Assembly (NCBI RefSeq): GCF_017573465.1
Contig: NZ_JAGEPF010000006.1
Span: forward strand, 248,001-312,000
Reading direction: 5' to 3'
Source: Actinomadura violacea
Lineage (GTDB): Bacteria; Actinomycetota; Actinomycetes; Streptosporangiales; Streptosporangiaceae
Length of the DNA: 64,000 bases
In this document: positions 54,335 to 62,858 of the stretch, in pieces
How the letters are laid out: every line of letters begins with the position of its first letter
How positions within the stretch are numbered: the first letter of the stretch is position 1
Notes under the pieces: generated by a model
What the model was told of the DNA's origin: nothing
Databases searched by the model: none
Seen by the model: the letters and a program-made list of their open reading frames with translations, nothing else
Position numbers and translations under genes: made by a program

Positions 54335-55764
54335 TAGCGGACCTCCAGTGGATCATCACCCGATGCGGCTGGCTGTGCATCGCCATTGTGACCCGTGGGT
54401 ATGACACTTTCGCCCGACGCGACCATCGCGCTGAGAGCGTCGGCCAGCTCAGGGACTGTCCGCTCCGTGTAGATTCGCCCATGAAACGGACGAACGAGTT
54501 CGGCCGTGGTGTTCCGTTCCGCCCACCCCGGTCCCACCAACACGACACTGCAGGCGATGCCGAGGCGCGCCGGAAGCGAGCCAAGCCTCGCTCCGCTCTT
54601 CCTGGCCGTTCCGCCGTCGCGCGCGACCGAGACGGCGACCGCGTGTGTCAGCGTTGCCGACTCCACCAGCACAGCGAGTTGCCCGCCCTCGTTGCGTCCA
54701 TCCTCCGCAGCAGCGGCGGGGTTGGCACCCACTCGTGTCAACAACTCCCGGGATACCGCGTTCATCGAGAGCCGGTGATAGGGCACCGACCGCTCGTCAA
54801 GTAACTCACACAGCGAGGTCGTTACGGCAGCTTGTAGCTTCTTGCCCGTGCTGCTCCTGTGGGCAACCCATGCACTGCCTACCGCTCGCTGGGTTAGCAG
54901 AAGCTCATACGGGACGCCGTGGACCCGCATCTGCTCAACCAACGCCCAGCCGCGCTGCCGTCCCGGCACCTCGTCGACGTCAGGCAGCAGGTGTTCGACC
55001 GGCCGGGCCGGCTGGGCAGCCGGACTGCTTGCCGTCACTCGACCGGTGATGACCGCGTCGATGACGTCGAACACCGCCTTCAACTGGTCGTTCTTCCACT
55101 TGCCGCGTAGGTCGGTGGGGACCGACGCATCGCGGACCCTGGCCCGCAGATCCCGGTAGGACAGGCCCGCTGCTGCACAGAGTGCGGTCACGACGTTGCG
55201 GTCGTCCTGTTGCGCAGCAATGACGGCGGCCAGCGTCACGCTTGCTAGGGTCCGAGTCGCGGTTCTGCTCGCCAGCGCGTCGAGGGCGGCCCTGTACTGC
55301 GCCGGCCGCAAGATCTCGTCCAGCCCGAGAAGCTCCTGACTAGGATCGAGCTCCGACACCACCTCGGCTCGGCAGACCTGCCGAATCACCCGGCCAGCCA
55401 GCCCTTGGACGTCGGCCGTCGACGCCTGATCCTCGATCGTCAGCAACGAAGCCAACAGGTTCGGCAGATGGATCGGCCGAGACACGGCGCGTTCCTCGCT
55501 AAGCCACGCTAGCGCATCCTTTGTCGACGTTCTGCGGGTGACATGCCTGACGTACGCCTCGGCATCTTGCAGCTCCAACCTAGATCCTCTCAAACGCACG
55601 AGACGGCCACGAAGAAGCCCACCCGACAGCACGGCGATCGCCGATGTGAGGATGACGATCGACAAGGCCGCCCGGCGTTCTCGATCCTGCCGTACGACGG
55701 CGAATACGTCTCCCACCGAAGGAAAGCATCGCGCCAGTCTACGAGTCTGTCCAATTAATGGCAC
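54334..55764 (-). CDS. Hypothetical first gene of the defence cluster
   Basis: Up to 476 residues; the GTG at 55764 lies in the inverted repeat and the true start may be a downstream GTG/TTG (first convincing residues near LELQDAEAYVRHV). Helical first half (IHLPNLLASLLTIEDQASTA, TRTLASVTLAAVIAAQQ, LSYRDLRARVRD); C-terminal third alpha/beta (VPYHRLSMNAVSRELLTRVG, GGQLAVLVESATLTHAVAVS, IACSVVLVGPGWAERN), which could be a nuclease-like core, but I cannot assign catalytic residues. Stop overlaps the ParB-like ATG. Confidence 0.68.
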   Translation of the reverse strand: MPLIGQTRRLARCFPSVGDVFAVVRQDRERRAALSIVILTSAIAVLSGGLLRGRLVRLRGSRLELQDAEAYVRHVTRRTSTKDALAWLSEERAVSRPIHLPNLLASLLTIEDQASTADVQGLAGRVIRQVCRAEVVSELDPSQELLGLDEILRPAQYRAALDALASRTATRTLASVTLAAVIAAQQDDRNVVTALCAAAGLSYRDLRARVRDASVPTDLRGKWKNDQLKAVFDVIDAVITGRVTASSPAAQPARPVEHLLPDVDEVPGRQRGWALVEQMRVHGVPYELLLTQRAVGSAWVAHRSSTGKKLQAAVTTSLCELLDERSVPYHRLSMNAVSRELLTRVGANPAAAAEDGRNEGGQLAVLVESATLTHAVAVSVARDGGTARKSGARLGSLPARLGIACSVVLVGPGWAERNTTAELVRPFHGRIYTERTVPELADALSAMVASGESVIPTGHNGDAQPAASGDDPLEVR

Positions 55765-55863
55765 CTCTCTGTGTCAAGCGGCGGCGAGCAGAGAGGTAGC
55801 CAACTTGTTGGATCGGTGGGGTTGATCGCGGTCTGCCGAGATCAACATGGCTGTGGCCGGGCA
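55757..55863 (-). repeat. ~105-bp inverted repeat, right copy
   Basis: Reverse complement of 38965-39073 with scattered differences. Contains the possible start of the defence operon. The remaining 300 bases to 56165 show a minus-strand frame with a coiled-coil-like stretch (LLRAQITKLTVQLQAAEEG) but no recognisable gene. Confidence 0.75.
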
Positions 55864-56165
55864 CCCCTTCTTCGGCTGCCTGCAACTGCACCGTCAACTT
55901 GGTGATCTGTGCGCGGAGCAGGTCGGTTTGGGCGCCGGTGTGGCCTTCGCGGTCGGCCAGATGCCGCACCAGTTCACCGGGTACCGCCGGCTTGGCGCTG
56001 GGCCGGCCGATCCCGTCGCCGGTCACGCCGCCAGGCCCGGCTGCGGGCTCGACCGCTACGACGGAGTGGCGGTCCTGGTGAGCCGTCGGGCCATCAGGCC
56101 GGTCATCGACCAGTAGACGGTTGACTGGGCTCATGAGGCTTCCCTGCTAACAACTCCGGGCAGTA

Positions 56166-57344
56166 TTAAGACTCGCGGTAACGAGCCAAAAGGCTCGTAT
56201 CGAGCCTAATCTTACCTATTAGGCGCCAACTTCGGCGTTCATAAACGAGATCACCCGTGATCGTGAGGGGTAGCTTTCGACGATAGGCTAAGATAGCCCA
56301 CTCGTGATTTTCGCCACTCAAGTCAACGTGGACGTTGCGGAGCTTTCCTTTGACGTCCGCAAGTATTGTTACTGATGCGTGTTCTCCCTCTTCTGTGTCG
56401 TCGTTCTCTCGTGAGAGGGATTTCACTATTCCAACGAGAGTTTCGCGCTGGCGGGTCCCTTCTCGTCGGATGAGTTGCTCCCGCACGTCGGCCAAGGTGT
56501 CAACGGCCGAATGCTGTAGCTTGATCGGGCGAGTGCCGACTTCGGGCTTTTCTTCAGCGGCAGCCCACTCGAAAGACAAATCAAGCGAGTGTAGTGTGTC
56601 CGGTCGAGTTAGCTCTTCGAGGGACTCGATGAGTTCGGCACTCAGCCCCCATTCTTCGGGGAAATTCAGTGCTGCATTTCGACGCCCTCGCGTAAGTTCT
56701 TGAGTTGTCTCCAGGCCCTTGGCAAGAGTTTCCATCACTTGCCGCCCAAAAGCCTTTTCGATCGGACTTTCCGGTTGCGCGTCTGACGGCATGGCGTTGC
56801 GATCCCCAAATCGGGAGACCACAGTGAACACGAAGCTTCCACGCTTCGTATGCCCCAGGCGCACATCCTCGTCCAAGTAATCAGTAACAGTGGACGGTCG
56901 TCGCCCTCGATGAGAATGGTTCGGGTTGGCTGCTGATGTGGCAGCGGACCTCAACATCTTTTTGATGGCCGAAAGAGAAGCTTCAGCCTGCAAGAGGGGA
57001 ATTGTGCCATCGGTCATATCCTGATCGAGGCGGATAAAGAACAAGTCGGCGCGTACTGCGCTGATTTGCTCTTGCAGTTGCTGTGCATCCCAATCATTGA
57101 TCTTGCCAATGGCTCGAAGTGCATCGTAAAAGCGCTGTCTAAAATCTTCGAAGTCCGTGGCGAGGGGTAGCATAATGCGCCCTTGAAGACGGCCGTGGTC
57201 ATCGAAAAGGCGCCAGATTTCCCTGATATGGTCGCGCCTGGACTCTAGTTCCCAGTGTTGAGTGGCTAGGTACTGAGAGACTGCCGTCGGCGCTAGCGTG
57301 TCGACTACTTCTCGGTAGGAGACATCTTGAGTGAACCCGTTCAC
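56166..57344 (-). CDS. Hypothetical protein, partner of DUF4365 nuclease-like protein
   Basis: 392 residues, GTG at 57344 overlapping the upstream stop by four bases (GTGA). N-terminal FTQDVSYREVVDTLAPTAVSQYL and a helical middle; the C-terminal third is beta-rich (SVTILADVKGKLRNVHVDLS, LPLTITGDLVYERRSWRLIG), possibly an OB or beta-sandwich fold. No family recognised. GC lower than the neighbouring operon, suggesting separate acquisition. Confidence 0.7.
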   Translation of the reverse strand: MNGFTQDVSYREVVDTLAPTAVSQYLATQHWELESRRDHIREIWRLFDDHGRLQGRIMLPLATDFEDFRQRFYDALRAIGKINDWDAQQLQEQISAVRADLFFIRLDQDMTDGTIPLLQAEASLSAIKKMLRSAATSAANPNHSHRGRRPSTVTDYLDEDVRLGHTKRGSFVFTVVSRFGDRNAMPSDAQPESPIEKAFGRQVMETLAKGLETTQELTRGRRNAALNFPEEWGLSAELIESLEELTRPDTLHSLDLSFEWAAAEEKPEVGTRPIKLQHSAVDTLADVREQLIRREGTRQRETLVGIVKSLSRENDDTEEGEHASVTILADVKGKLRNVHVDLSGENHEWAILAYRRKLPLTITGDLVYERRSWRLIGKIRLDTSLLARYRES

Positions 57345-57904
57345 CAGTCGCCTCCCTCGCCCAGCGTCTTCATGATGCCAAGGAGCTGGGGCACGTCAAA
57401 CAGGTTACTCCTGGGTACGCGCACCGTCTTGCTCTGAGCATCCTCACCTATCGTCTCCAACGCTGCCGCGCTCTGCCAGTACAGAGCGCTACGCGACAGG
57501 AGGGACTGTTCGTCCTGCTCCAGCCACAGCGATGGATCTTCCGGCACTACCAAGATGCCCAGAAACGCCGGCAGGTATCGCTTCGGGTTCGTGAGCTTCC
57601 TGTACGGCTTGCCTTCCATTGACCACGCTATGTGATCGTCGCGGACAACGTTGCGCTGTGAGGTGCACTTCAACTGAAGCTCGAACTGGGGGCCAAAGAA
57701 GAGTTCGTGATCCTCAGAGGAGGCCACTGTGATGTCCACGCCGTCGTAGTCAGTTGTATGAGGCTTCAGCCAACAGCCTGCGGCTGCGGCGACCATGTGG
57801 ACGTAAGCAAGGCTGACCTGCTGCTTCATCTCACTCAGAGGTAGCCCGAACTGCCAGGCGCCGCTTGCTTCCTCGCGGCCGCCCCGCCTTGCTTCGTCAG
57901 ACAT
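57341..57904 (-). CDS. DUF4365-type PD-(D/E)xK-like protein
   Basis: 187 residues, ATG at 57904. SEMKQQVSLAYVHMVAAAAGC, then TDYDGVDITVASSEDHELFF and FELQLKCTSQ: Asp and Q-L-K positions match the DUF4365 nuclease-like core; LGILVVPEDPSLWL also fits. Translationally coupled with the next gene. Such pairs occur in defence islands; a nuclease effector with regulator is plausible. Confidence 0.75.
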   Translation of the reverse strand: MSDEARRGGREEASGAWQFGLPLSEMKQQVSLAYVHMVAAAAGCWLKPHTTDYDGVDITVASSEDHELFFGPQFELQLKCTSQRNVVRDDHIAWSMEGKPYRKLTNPKRYLPAFLGILVVPEDPSLWLEQDEQSLLSRSALYWQSAAALETIGEDAQSKTVRVPRSNLFDVPQLLGIMKTLGEGGDW

Positions 57905-58909
57905 CAGACTCCCTCGCCGACCGCGCGGCGGATTGATCTGCGACCCCCCGCCGACGGTATCGCGATCACCGCCGGGACGTGACCACTTCGCCTGACAATG
58001 CCCCTTTCGGGCGGCCTGATCCGGCCGTCAGAACACAGGGCGTGCCGCCTTGCTCCTGGCGTGGAGAGCCGCTACGCCATCCGACTTCCAGTCCGAGCGA
58101 CGTACTGTAGGCATCCAGATGCGTCTGCGGGCCCGGCGGCTCCTGTCTGTGTATCCAGTTCGATCCTTGATGCCGTCGACGAGGGGTGAGAGCTGGCTCT
58201 GGCATACGGTGTGTGATCGTGTCGGGCGGTCAGGTCACGGCTCGGATGTTCTTGTAGCGGCAGAACTGGCGATCAGGAGGTCGCCGCTGTGTCGATCAAG
58301 GGTCTGCTGATCGTTCCGGTCCCCCGCACCTGGCACGCGCGTGCATTGGCGGGGTGTCCGGCTCCAGGGCCTGTGTGCGACTCAAGTCAGAACTGCCACC
58401 GCTCAAGGCGGTATATCAAGTTATGGGAGCCCGTTACGGCGCAGAGTGGCGGTTACGAACAACATCTGTATGAACGCGGCCAGCTTCACCTGCAGATTTA
58501 CCTGTAGGTTCACCATCTCTTCGGCCGCGACGGCTGCGACTTAAAGACGTTCGTCGAGCAGGTCCCTGGCTTGACCGTGCGCTACGACCACTCGGCAGTG
58601 GTGGTTGGTGAAACCCTGGGGGCAATCGCGCTGGCGCTGGCCAACCGCCCGCTGGCTGAGGGCCTGATGATCGCAGCGTGCCGAATGATGCTGTTGCTGG
58701 CCGCACCCTGCCAGATCTCGAGCTCACGATCACACGCGTGCTGAGCATGGGCGACTTCGCCCTGCGTCGCGGCAGTATCTATGCCTCGAGCCCTTATCGA
58801 CGTCACCATCGACAAGCCCCATGGATCTTCTGCTCAGGGTCGGCCAGTGGGCGACCGCCGGGCGGGCGACGCCGCCGGGTGGGGCTTGATTCTTGTCAAC
58901 TGTGGGCCG
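57905..58909. other. No intact gene
   Basis: One protein-like scrap on the plus strand at about 58515-58680 (FGRDGCDLKTFVEQVPGLTV, VVVGETLGAIALALANRPLA), without start or recognised family. The rest shows nothing. Confidence 0.4.
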
Positions 58910-60046
58910 TCATGCTGCGTGTAGGAGGCCACCGAAGACCCGCTCCATGGCTTCGGCGCCACCGCGTACCAGTGGTCGGATCTGGTGTCGGTACACCGTC
59001 TCGGTGATGTGGGTGGAGGCGTGCCCGACCAGGTCTCTGATCGTTTCTGTGGTGACGCCGTGGTCGCTGAGGATCGACACGAACGTGTGCCGCAGCTCCC
59101 GCGGTACCCACACGGTGCCCAGGCCAGCCGCGGCGGTGATCACCCGGAAATCGTCTCGGACGTTCTGGCCGGTCAGCGGACCTCCGTCTGGCCGGCAGAA
59201 CACCAGCCCGTGATCGTGGTAGTTGCCTCCCGCAGCGGCCCTTTCTGCCTCTTGCTTGGCTCGGTGCGCTCGCAGTACCGCCAGCCCTCCCTGGGGTAGT
59301 GCCAGGCCTCGCCGACTTCTAGGTGTCTTGGTGTCTGCGGTGTGCCGGGCCGCGCGGGTGACGTACACCGCGCCGACCTCCAGATCGACCTCGCTCCACT
59401 GCAACGCCCGCAGCTCTTCCGTGCGCAGCCCGGTCAGCAACCCAAGTACCGGGTACGCGCCGAGCCGGTGACCACCATGAGCGGCCTCGGCCAAAAGGGC
59501 GGCCGCCTGCTGGACATTCATCGCCTGGGACCTTCGCCTCGGCAGGCCATGGGGAGTGTCCACGAGGGCGGCCACGTTCCGGCTGACTTTGTCGTGCCGT
59601 TGAGCCCGTCGAAGGGCACGCTTCAACAGCCCATGGACGATGCTCAACGAACTCGAGGACAGGTGCCCGGCGCGGTCGTGCAGCCACGCCTCGACATGGT
59701 CAGCGGTGAGGGCCTGCACCCGTATGTGTCCGAGTTGGGCGATCAGGTGGTGGCGTGCCAGGCCTCGATAGGCCTGGATCGTCGATGGCGCCCGTCCCTG
59801 CTTGGCCAGCTGGACGAGGAACTCTGTGACCGCACGCTCGATGGTGTAATAGCGATCGGCGCGGACTCCGCGGTTCAGGTCGTCGACGGCCTGGACGAGC
59901 TTGCGCATCAAGGCCTTCTCCGAGGAGGCCTTGCGTTTGAGTCGGCGCCGCGTTCCGGTGGGAGAGCGGCCGAGCGAGATCGCGCCGGTCCACCCGTCTC
60001 CTTCCCGGTAGATCGACGCCCGGTACTGCCCCACCCACACTCGCAC
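58910..60046 (-). CDS. Tyrosine site-specific integrase, intact
   Basis: 378 residues, GTG at 60046 with AGGAGG six bases upstream. AP2-like N-terminus (GDGWTGAISLGRSPTGTRRR), core-binding domain about 70-170 and catalytic residues Arg in LLTGLRTEELRAL, RELRHTF, GHAST and Tyr in TVYRHQI, i.e. a full R-H-R-H-Y set. Not closely like the 19.8-kb integrase. No tRNA or clear att is visible just left of the stop. It may belong to the island containing the defence genes. Confidence 0.9.
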   Translation of the reverse strand: MRVWVGQYRASIYREGDGWTGAISLGRSPTGTRRRLKRKASSEKALMRKLVQAVDDLNRGVRADRYYTIERAVTEFLVQLAKQGRAPSTIQAYRGLARHHLIAQLGHIRVQALTADHVEAWLHDRAGHLSSSSLSIVHGLLKRALRRAQRHDKVSRNVAALVDTPHGLPRRRSQAMNVQQAAALLAEAAHGGHRLGAYPVLGLLTGLRTEELRALQWSEVDLEVGAVYVTRAARHTADTKTPRSRRGLALPQGGLAVLRAHRAKQEAERAAAGGNYHDHGLVFCRPDGGPLTGQNVRDDFRVITAAAGLGTVWVPRELRHTFVSILSDHGVTTETIRDLVGHASTHITETVYRHQIRPLVRGGAEAMERVFGGLLHAA

Positions 60047-61157
60047 AGCAGCCTCCTCATTCAGCAGCGATCGCGTCGCCGATCATTCATTCCGTGCGAG
60101 CACCAGTCCGGGTGCCGTGACTGGGGAGCGGCGTCAGATGCCTCGACGGCGTGCCGCTGACACCCCGCTCGTTCGACGCCTCCTCGATCTGGCCGACTAC
60201 ACCCGGCTTCTCTCGTTGAAGGGTGAATGAGCTTGAGTCAGGCCATTAGGGGCTCTGGTCGATCAGCCCTACCAGTTGGAGCGACTGTGCGGGATGCGCC
60301 CAGGTAGGGCGCCGGGGGCAGTGGGTCACGGTCGAACCGTAGGGACCTCTTGCGCAGGGTGTGCGCAGGATGTAGCTCCGTGTATGCACTCTGCTATGGC
60401 GGTGTGGCTTGTCGGTTGGCTCGTCTGTCGACCTCCGTCCAACTCCTGGTTCTGACGGATTTGGCGGTCAGAACGGCATATCCAGAGGGAGCCTCGCGCT
60501 CCGCCGGGGGTCGGGAGGGACGATGCATCAATGGGCTTGGGAGTGGGTTGCCCCAGTCGTCACCGGCGCCTCCGGTGCGATCGGAGTTGGCTTCATCTGG
60601 CTGGCCGGCACCTAGAGCCGCAGCCACGTCGAACGTGTGGTCGAGCTGAGCCACCTCGGTGAGGAGCGGGCGTGTGACGCTGGGTTGATCTTGGTGCACC
60701 TGCGGCGTACTCCAGGGGCGGCCGGTTGCTCGCCTTCGATTCTGAGCCCGTAGGAGCGCGGGGGACCTGGACGGCGGCTCCGCCGTCCAGGCGTCACGCC
60801 CTCCCGTCCACGATCGCCCGCAGGCCGGGGCCCCGCCCCGTATCTGGGCGGACGCTTGAGGGGAAGAGCCCCCCTTACCCCGGAGCCTCCCGACGTCGCG
60901 ACCGCGATGTCCCGAAACTGCTCCGCTGGCTCGCACACCCGAATCCGCCTGATGTGGCCCTGCTACTACGGCAACTCCAGGCGCCCTGCACATGGCGAGA
61001 AGGCGCTGGTGGCCCGCCTCTTTCGGGGCCCGGGGGACCTGAGGGACGAGGCAGCGTGCCGTAAGGAATGATGATATCCCGGCCTCGTAGCGGGGATTGG
61101 GGGCCAGTGGCTCCGTTACCTGGCTGTTCTTTTGCTCAGGGTGTTGAGGCCGATGAG
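60047..61157. other. 1.1 kb without a supported gene
   Basis: Frames on both strands are short or have shadow-like Arg/Pro composition. I see no RNA gene or repeat. Confidence 0.45.
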
Positions 61158-61301
61158 TCAGAAGAGCAGGTAGCGGAGCCCGGTGATGAACAGCGTGCAG
61201 ATGACGCCGCTGGCGACGCCGGCGACGATCGCGCCGGGCATTCGGGTGACGTCGGTCCAGTGCGTGCGCTGAGCCCACTGGACGATCCTCGAGTTGCTCA
61301 C
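61158..61301 (-). CDS. Small membrane protein, 47 residues
   Basis: GTG at 61301 with AAAGGAG about 11 bases upstream. Sequence SNSRIVQWAQRTHWTDVTR, then PGAIVAGVASGVICTLFITG as a transmembrane segment and RYLLF at the end. Too short for usual ORF cut-offs but with a good binding site and clear topology. Function unknown. Confidence 0.55.
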   Translation of the reverse strand: MSNSRIVQWAQRTHWTDVTRMPGAIVAGVASGVICTLFITGLRYLLF

Positions 61302-61392
61302 GGGCTCGCTTTCTCCTTTCGCGTGTGGGTGCGTGTGCTGTTTCGCGGGCCGGGGGAGAGGCCGGGCGGGCCGGGCGGCAGACAGAGGCCAC

Positions 61393-61941
61393 TCACTTGG
61401 CAGTGCCCTTGCCGCCGGTTGTGCGGTCCGGGCGCTGGCCGGCTGGGGGACGGAGCCACCGCTTGAGGTTGTACTGGTGAAAGAGTGTCGACCCGGTGGG
61501 GGTGAGGGGCGCCTCCTTGTAGGACTCGCGCCGCTCGGCGAGACCGAGCGTGAGGAGCTCGCGCAGGCCGCGTTCGGTGGTGTCGGCCGACCAGCCGTAC
61601 CACTGGGGCGTGCGTTCGGCCGGCAGGGACACCCAGGGCTTCTCGGCTAGGAGAACCAGGAGCATCGCCAGGCCGGGGAGCTTCAGCTGGCCGTAGGCCT
61701 TGCCGTTGGTCCAAAAGGCCGTCGGGATTCTCAGGTACCGGTCGGCGGTTCCTTCGTACTCACCCGGGGGCGTGTAGTCGTTGCCGGAGCCGTCTTCCCG
61801 CAAGAGGGTCACCCGGATCTTGTTCGGCTCGCCGGAAACGCGAGCGCACAGGACCAGCTTGCGGGGGTCATCGAGCCGGGCCAGGGCGCGCCACGCGCCC
61901 CGACGAGCTGCGGCCCGGGTCGCGTGCAGGTCAGCGTCCAT
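61393..61941 (-). CDS. Winged-helix-like protein
   Basis: 182 residues from the ATG at 61941, which shares one base with the preceding stop (TGATG). C-terminal segment LPGLAMLLVLLAEKPWVSLP, WYGWSADTTERGLRELLTLGLAERRES and TLFHQYNLKRWL look like a winged helix with recognition helix and wing, as in replication or partition regulators. Beginning: RRGAWRALARLDDPRKLVLC. Family not recognised. Confidence 0.65.
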   Translation of the reverse strand: MDADLHATRAAARRGAWRALARLDDPRKLVLCARVSGEPNKIRVTLLREDGSGNDYTPPGEYEGTADRYLRIPTAFWTNGKAYGQLKLPGLAMLLVLLAEKPWVSLPAERTPQWYGWSADTTERGLRELLTLGLAERRESYKEAPLTPTGSTLFHQYNLKRWLRPPAGQRPDRTTGGKGTAK

Positions 61942-62225
61942 CAGCGCGCCCAGACGAGGGAGTCCAGGGTGGTGCTCCATCCGTCTTCGTTGGCGCTGCC
62001 CGTCGCCGCGACGGCGATCAGGTACGCATTCAGGCCGCGCACGTCGCCGTTCACGACGAACTCGCGCAAGGGGCCGGCGCGGTTCTCCGATCCGGGCAGC
62101 GCCTGCACGAGCGACTTGCGGAGAGGGACGGTCTGTCGAACGTTGCGGTTCAGCAGGTACTTCCGGTCCTTGGCGCCGGATGCCGCCGGACGCTGAATCG
62201 TCCCGCTGGTCTGCGTATGACTCAT
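61941..62225 (-). CDS. Small protein coupled to the winged-helix gene
   Basis: 94 residues from the ATG at 62225 (MSHTQTSG). Basic N-terminal part (KDRKYLLNRNVRQTVPLRKS), then FVVNGDVRGLNAYLIAVAATG and WSTTLDSLVWAR. TGATG overlap with the next gene means translational coupling. Function unknown. Confidence 0.6.
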   Translation of the reverse strand: MSHTQTSGTIQRPAASGAKDRKYLLNRNVRQTVPLRKSLVQALPGSENRAGPLREFVVNGDVRGLNAYLIAVAATGSANEDGWSTTLDSLVWAR

Positions 62226-62858
62226 GCGGAGCATCCTGCACGAAGCACCCGACGCATGCGCCACGCACAGGCTGGAGAGGCAGTCACCACAGCGGGTGCT
62301 CTGAAACAACCATGTAATTCCCTTATGTAAGGACCAGGATGCAAGACCAAATGAGAGCACCCTTGAAACCGGTGGGGCAGGGACAGGGCGTCAATCGAGC
62401 GGGCCGCCTGACATGGCCGAGAGCTTCCGCCGAACCTCTTTGCCGCATCCCCCCCCGCCGCTGCCGGATATGCGGTATTTCGCGTCAATATTCGCATGTG
62501 ACGGCTTCGCTCCGGTCGCATCCGGGGGTGTGGTTCTATGCCAGGGCACGGACGGCGGCCACACGAGTCCACCACGTGTCCTCCGCGATCGCGTCGGAGG
62601 CTGACCGAGGTGAACGGGCCAGCGCAGCGCGGTCCGGTTGGCAGGATCGCTCCCGGTTGCCCGCAACAACCGTCGGCTCCCACGCTCGTGCCACTCGACG
62701 GTGCCGGCCGGGCGGCCGCGATGGCCGATCAGGCGGTAGCCGCGGGGGTCCCGCTCAGCAGCATCTGGACCAGATGGCATCCCGGTAGGTCCGGCGCCGC
62801 GGCGTCGGTGGCTGGGATGCGCTCGCGGTACCGACGCACCGCTCGGCGTCCACACCCC
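62226..62858. other. No gene seen
   Basis: Between the coupled pair and the TerD gene end. The frames present are Arg/Pro-rich and overlap on several strands; no hairpin or RNA gene identified. Confidence 0.4.

Noticed and set aside
47856..55764. Assignment of the cluster to DISARM or BREX
   Set aside because: Hallmark proteins (DrmA/DrmB/DrmC, PglX/PglZ/BrxC) are not in the window; only the methylase and SNF2 parts are comparable.
60394..61392. 332-codon minus-strand frame
   Set aside because: Arg/Pro/His-rich without domains, overlaps the small membrane gene in another frame; no ribosome binding site.
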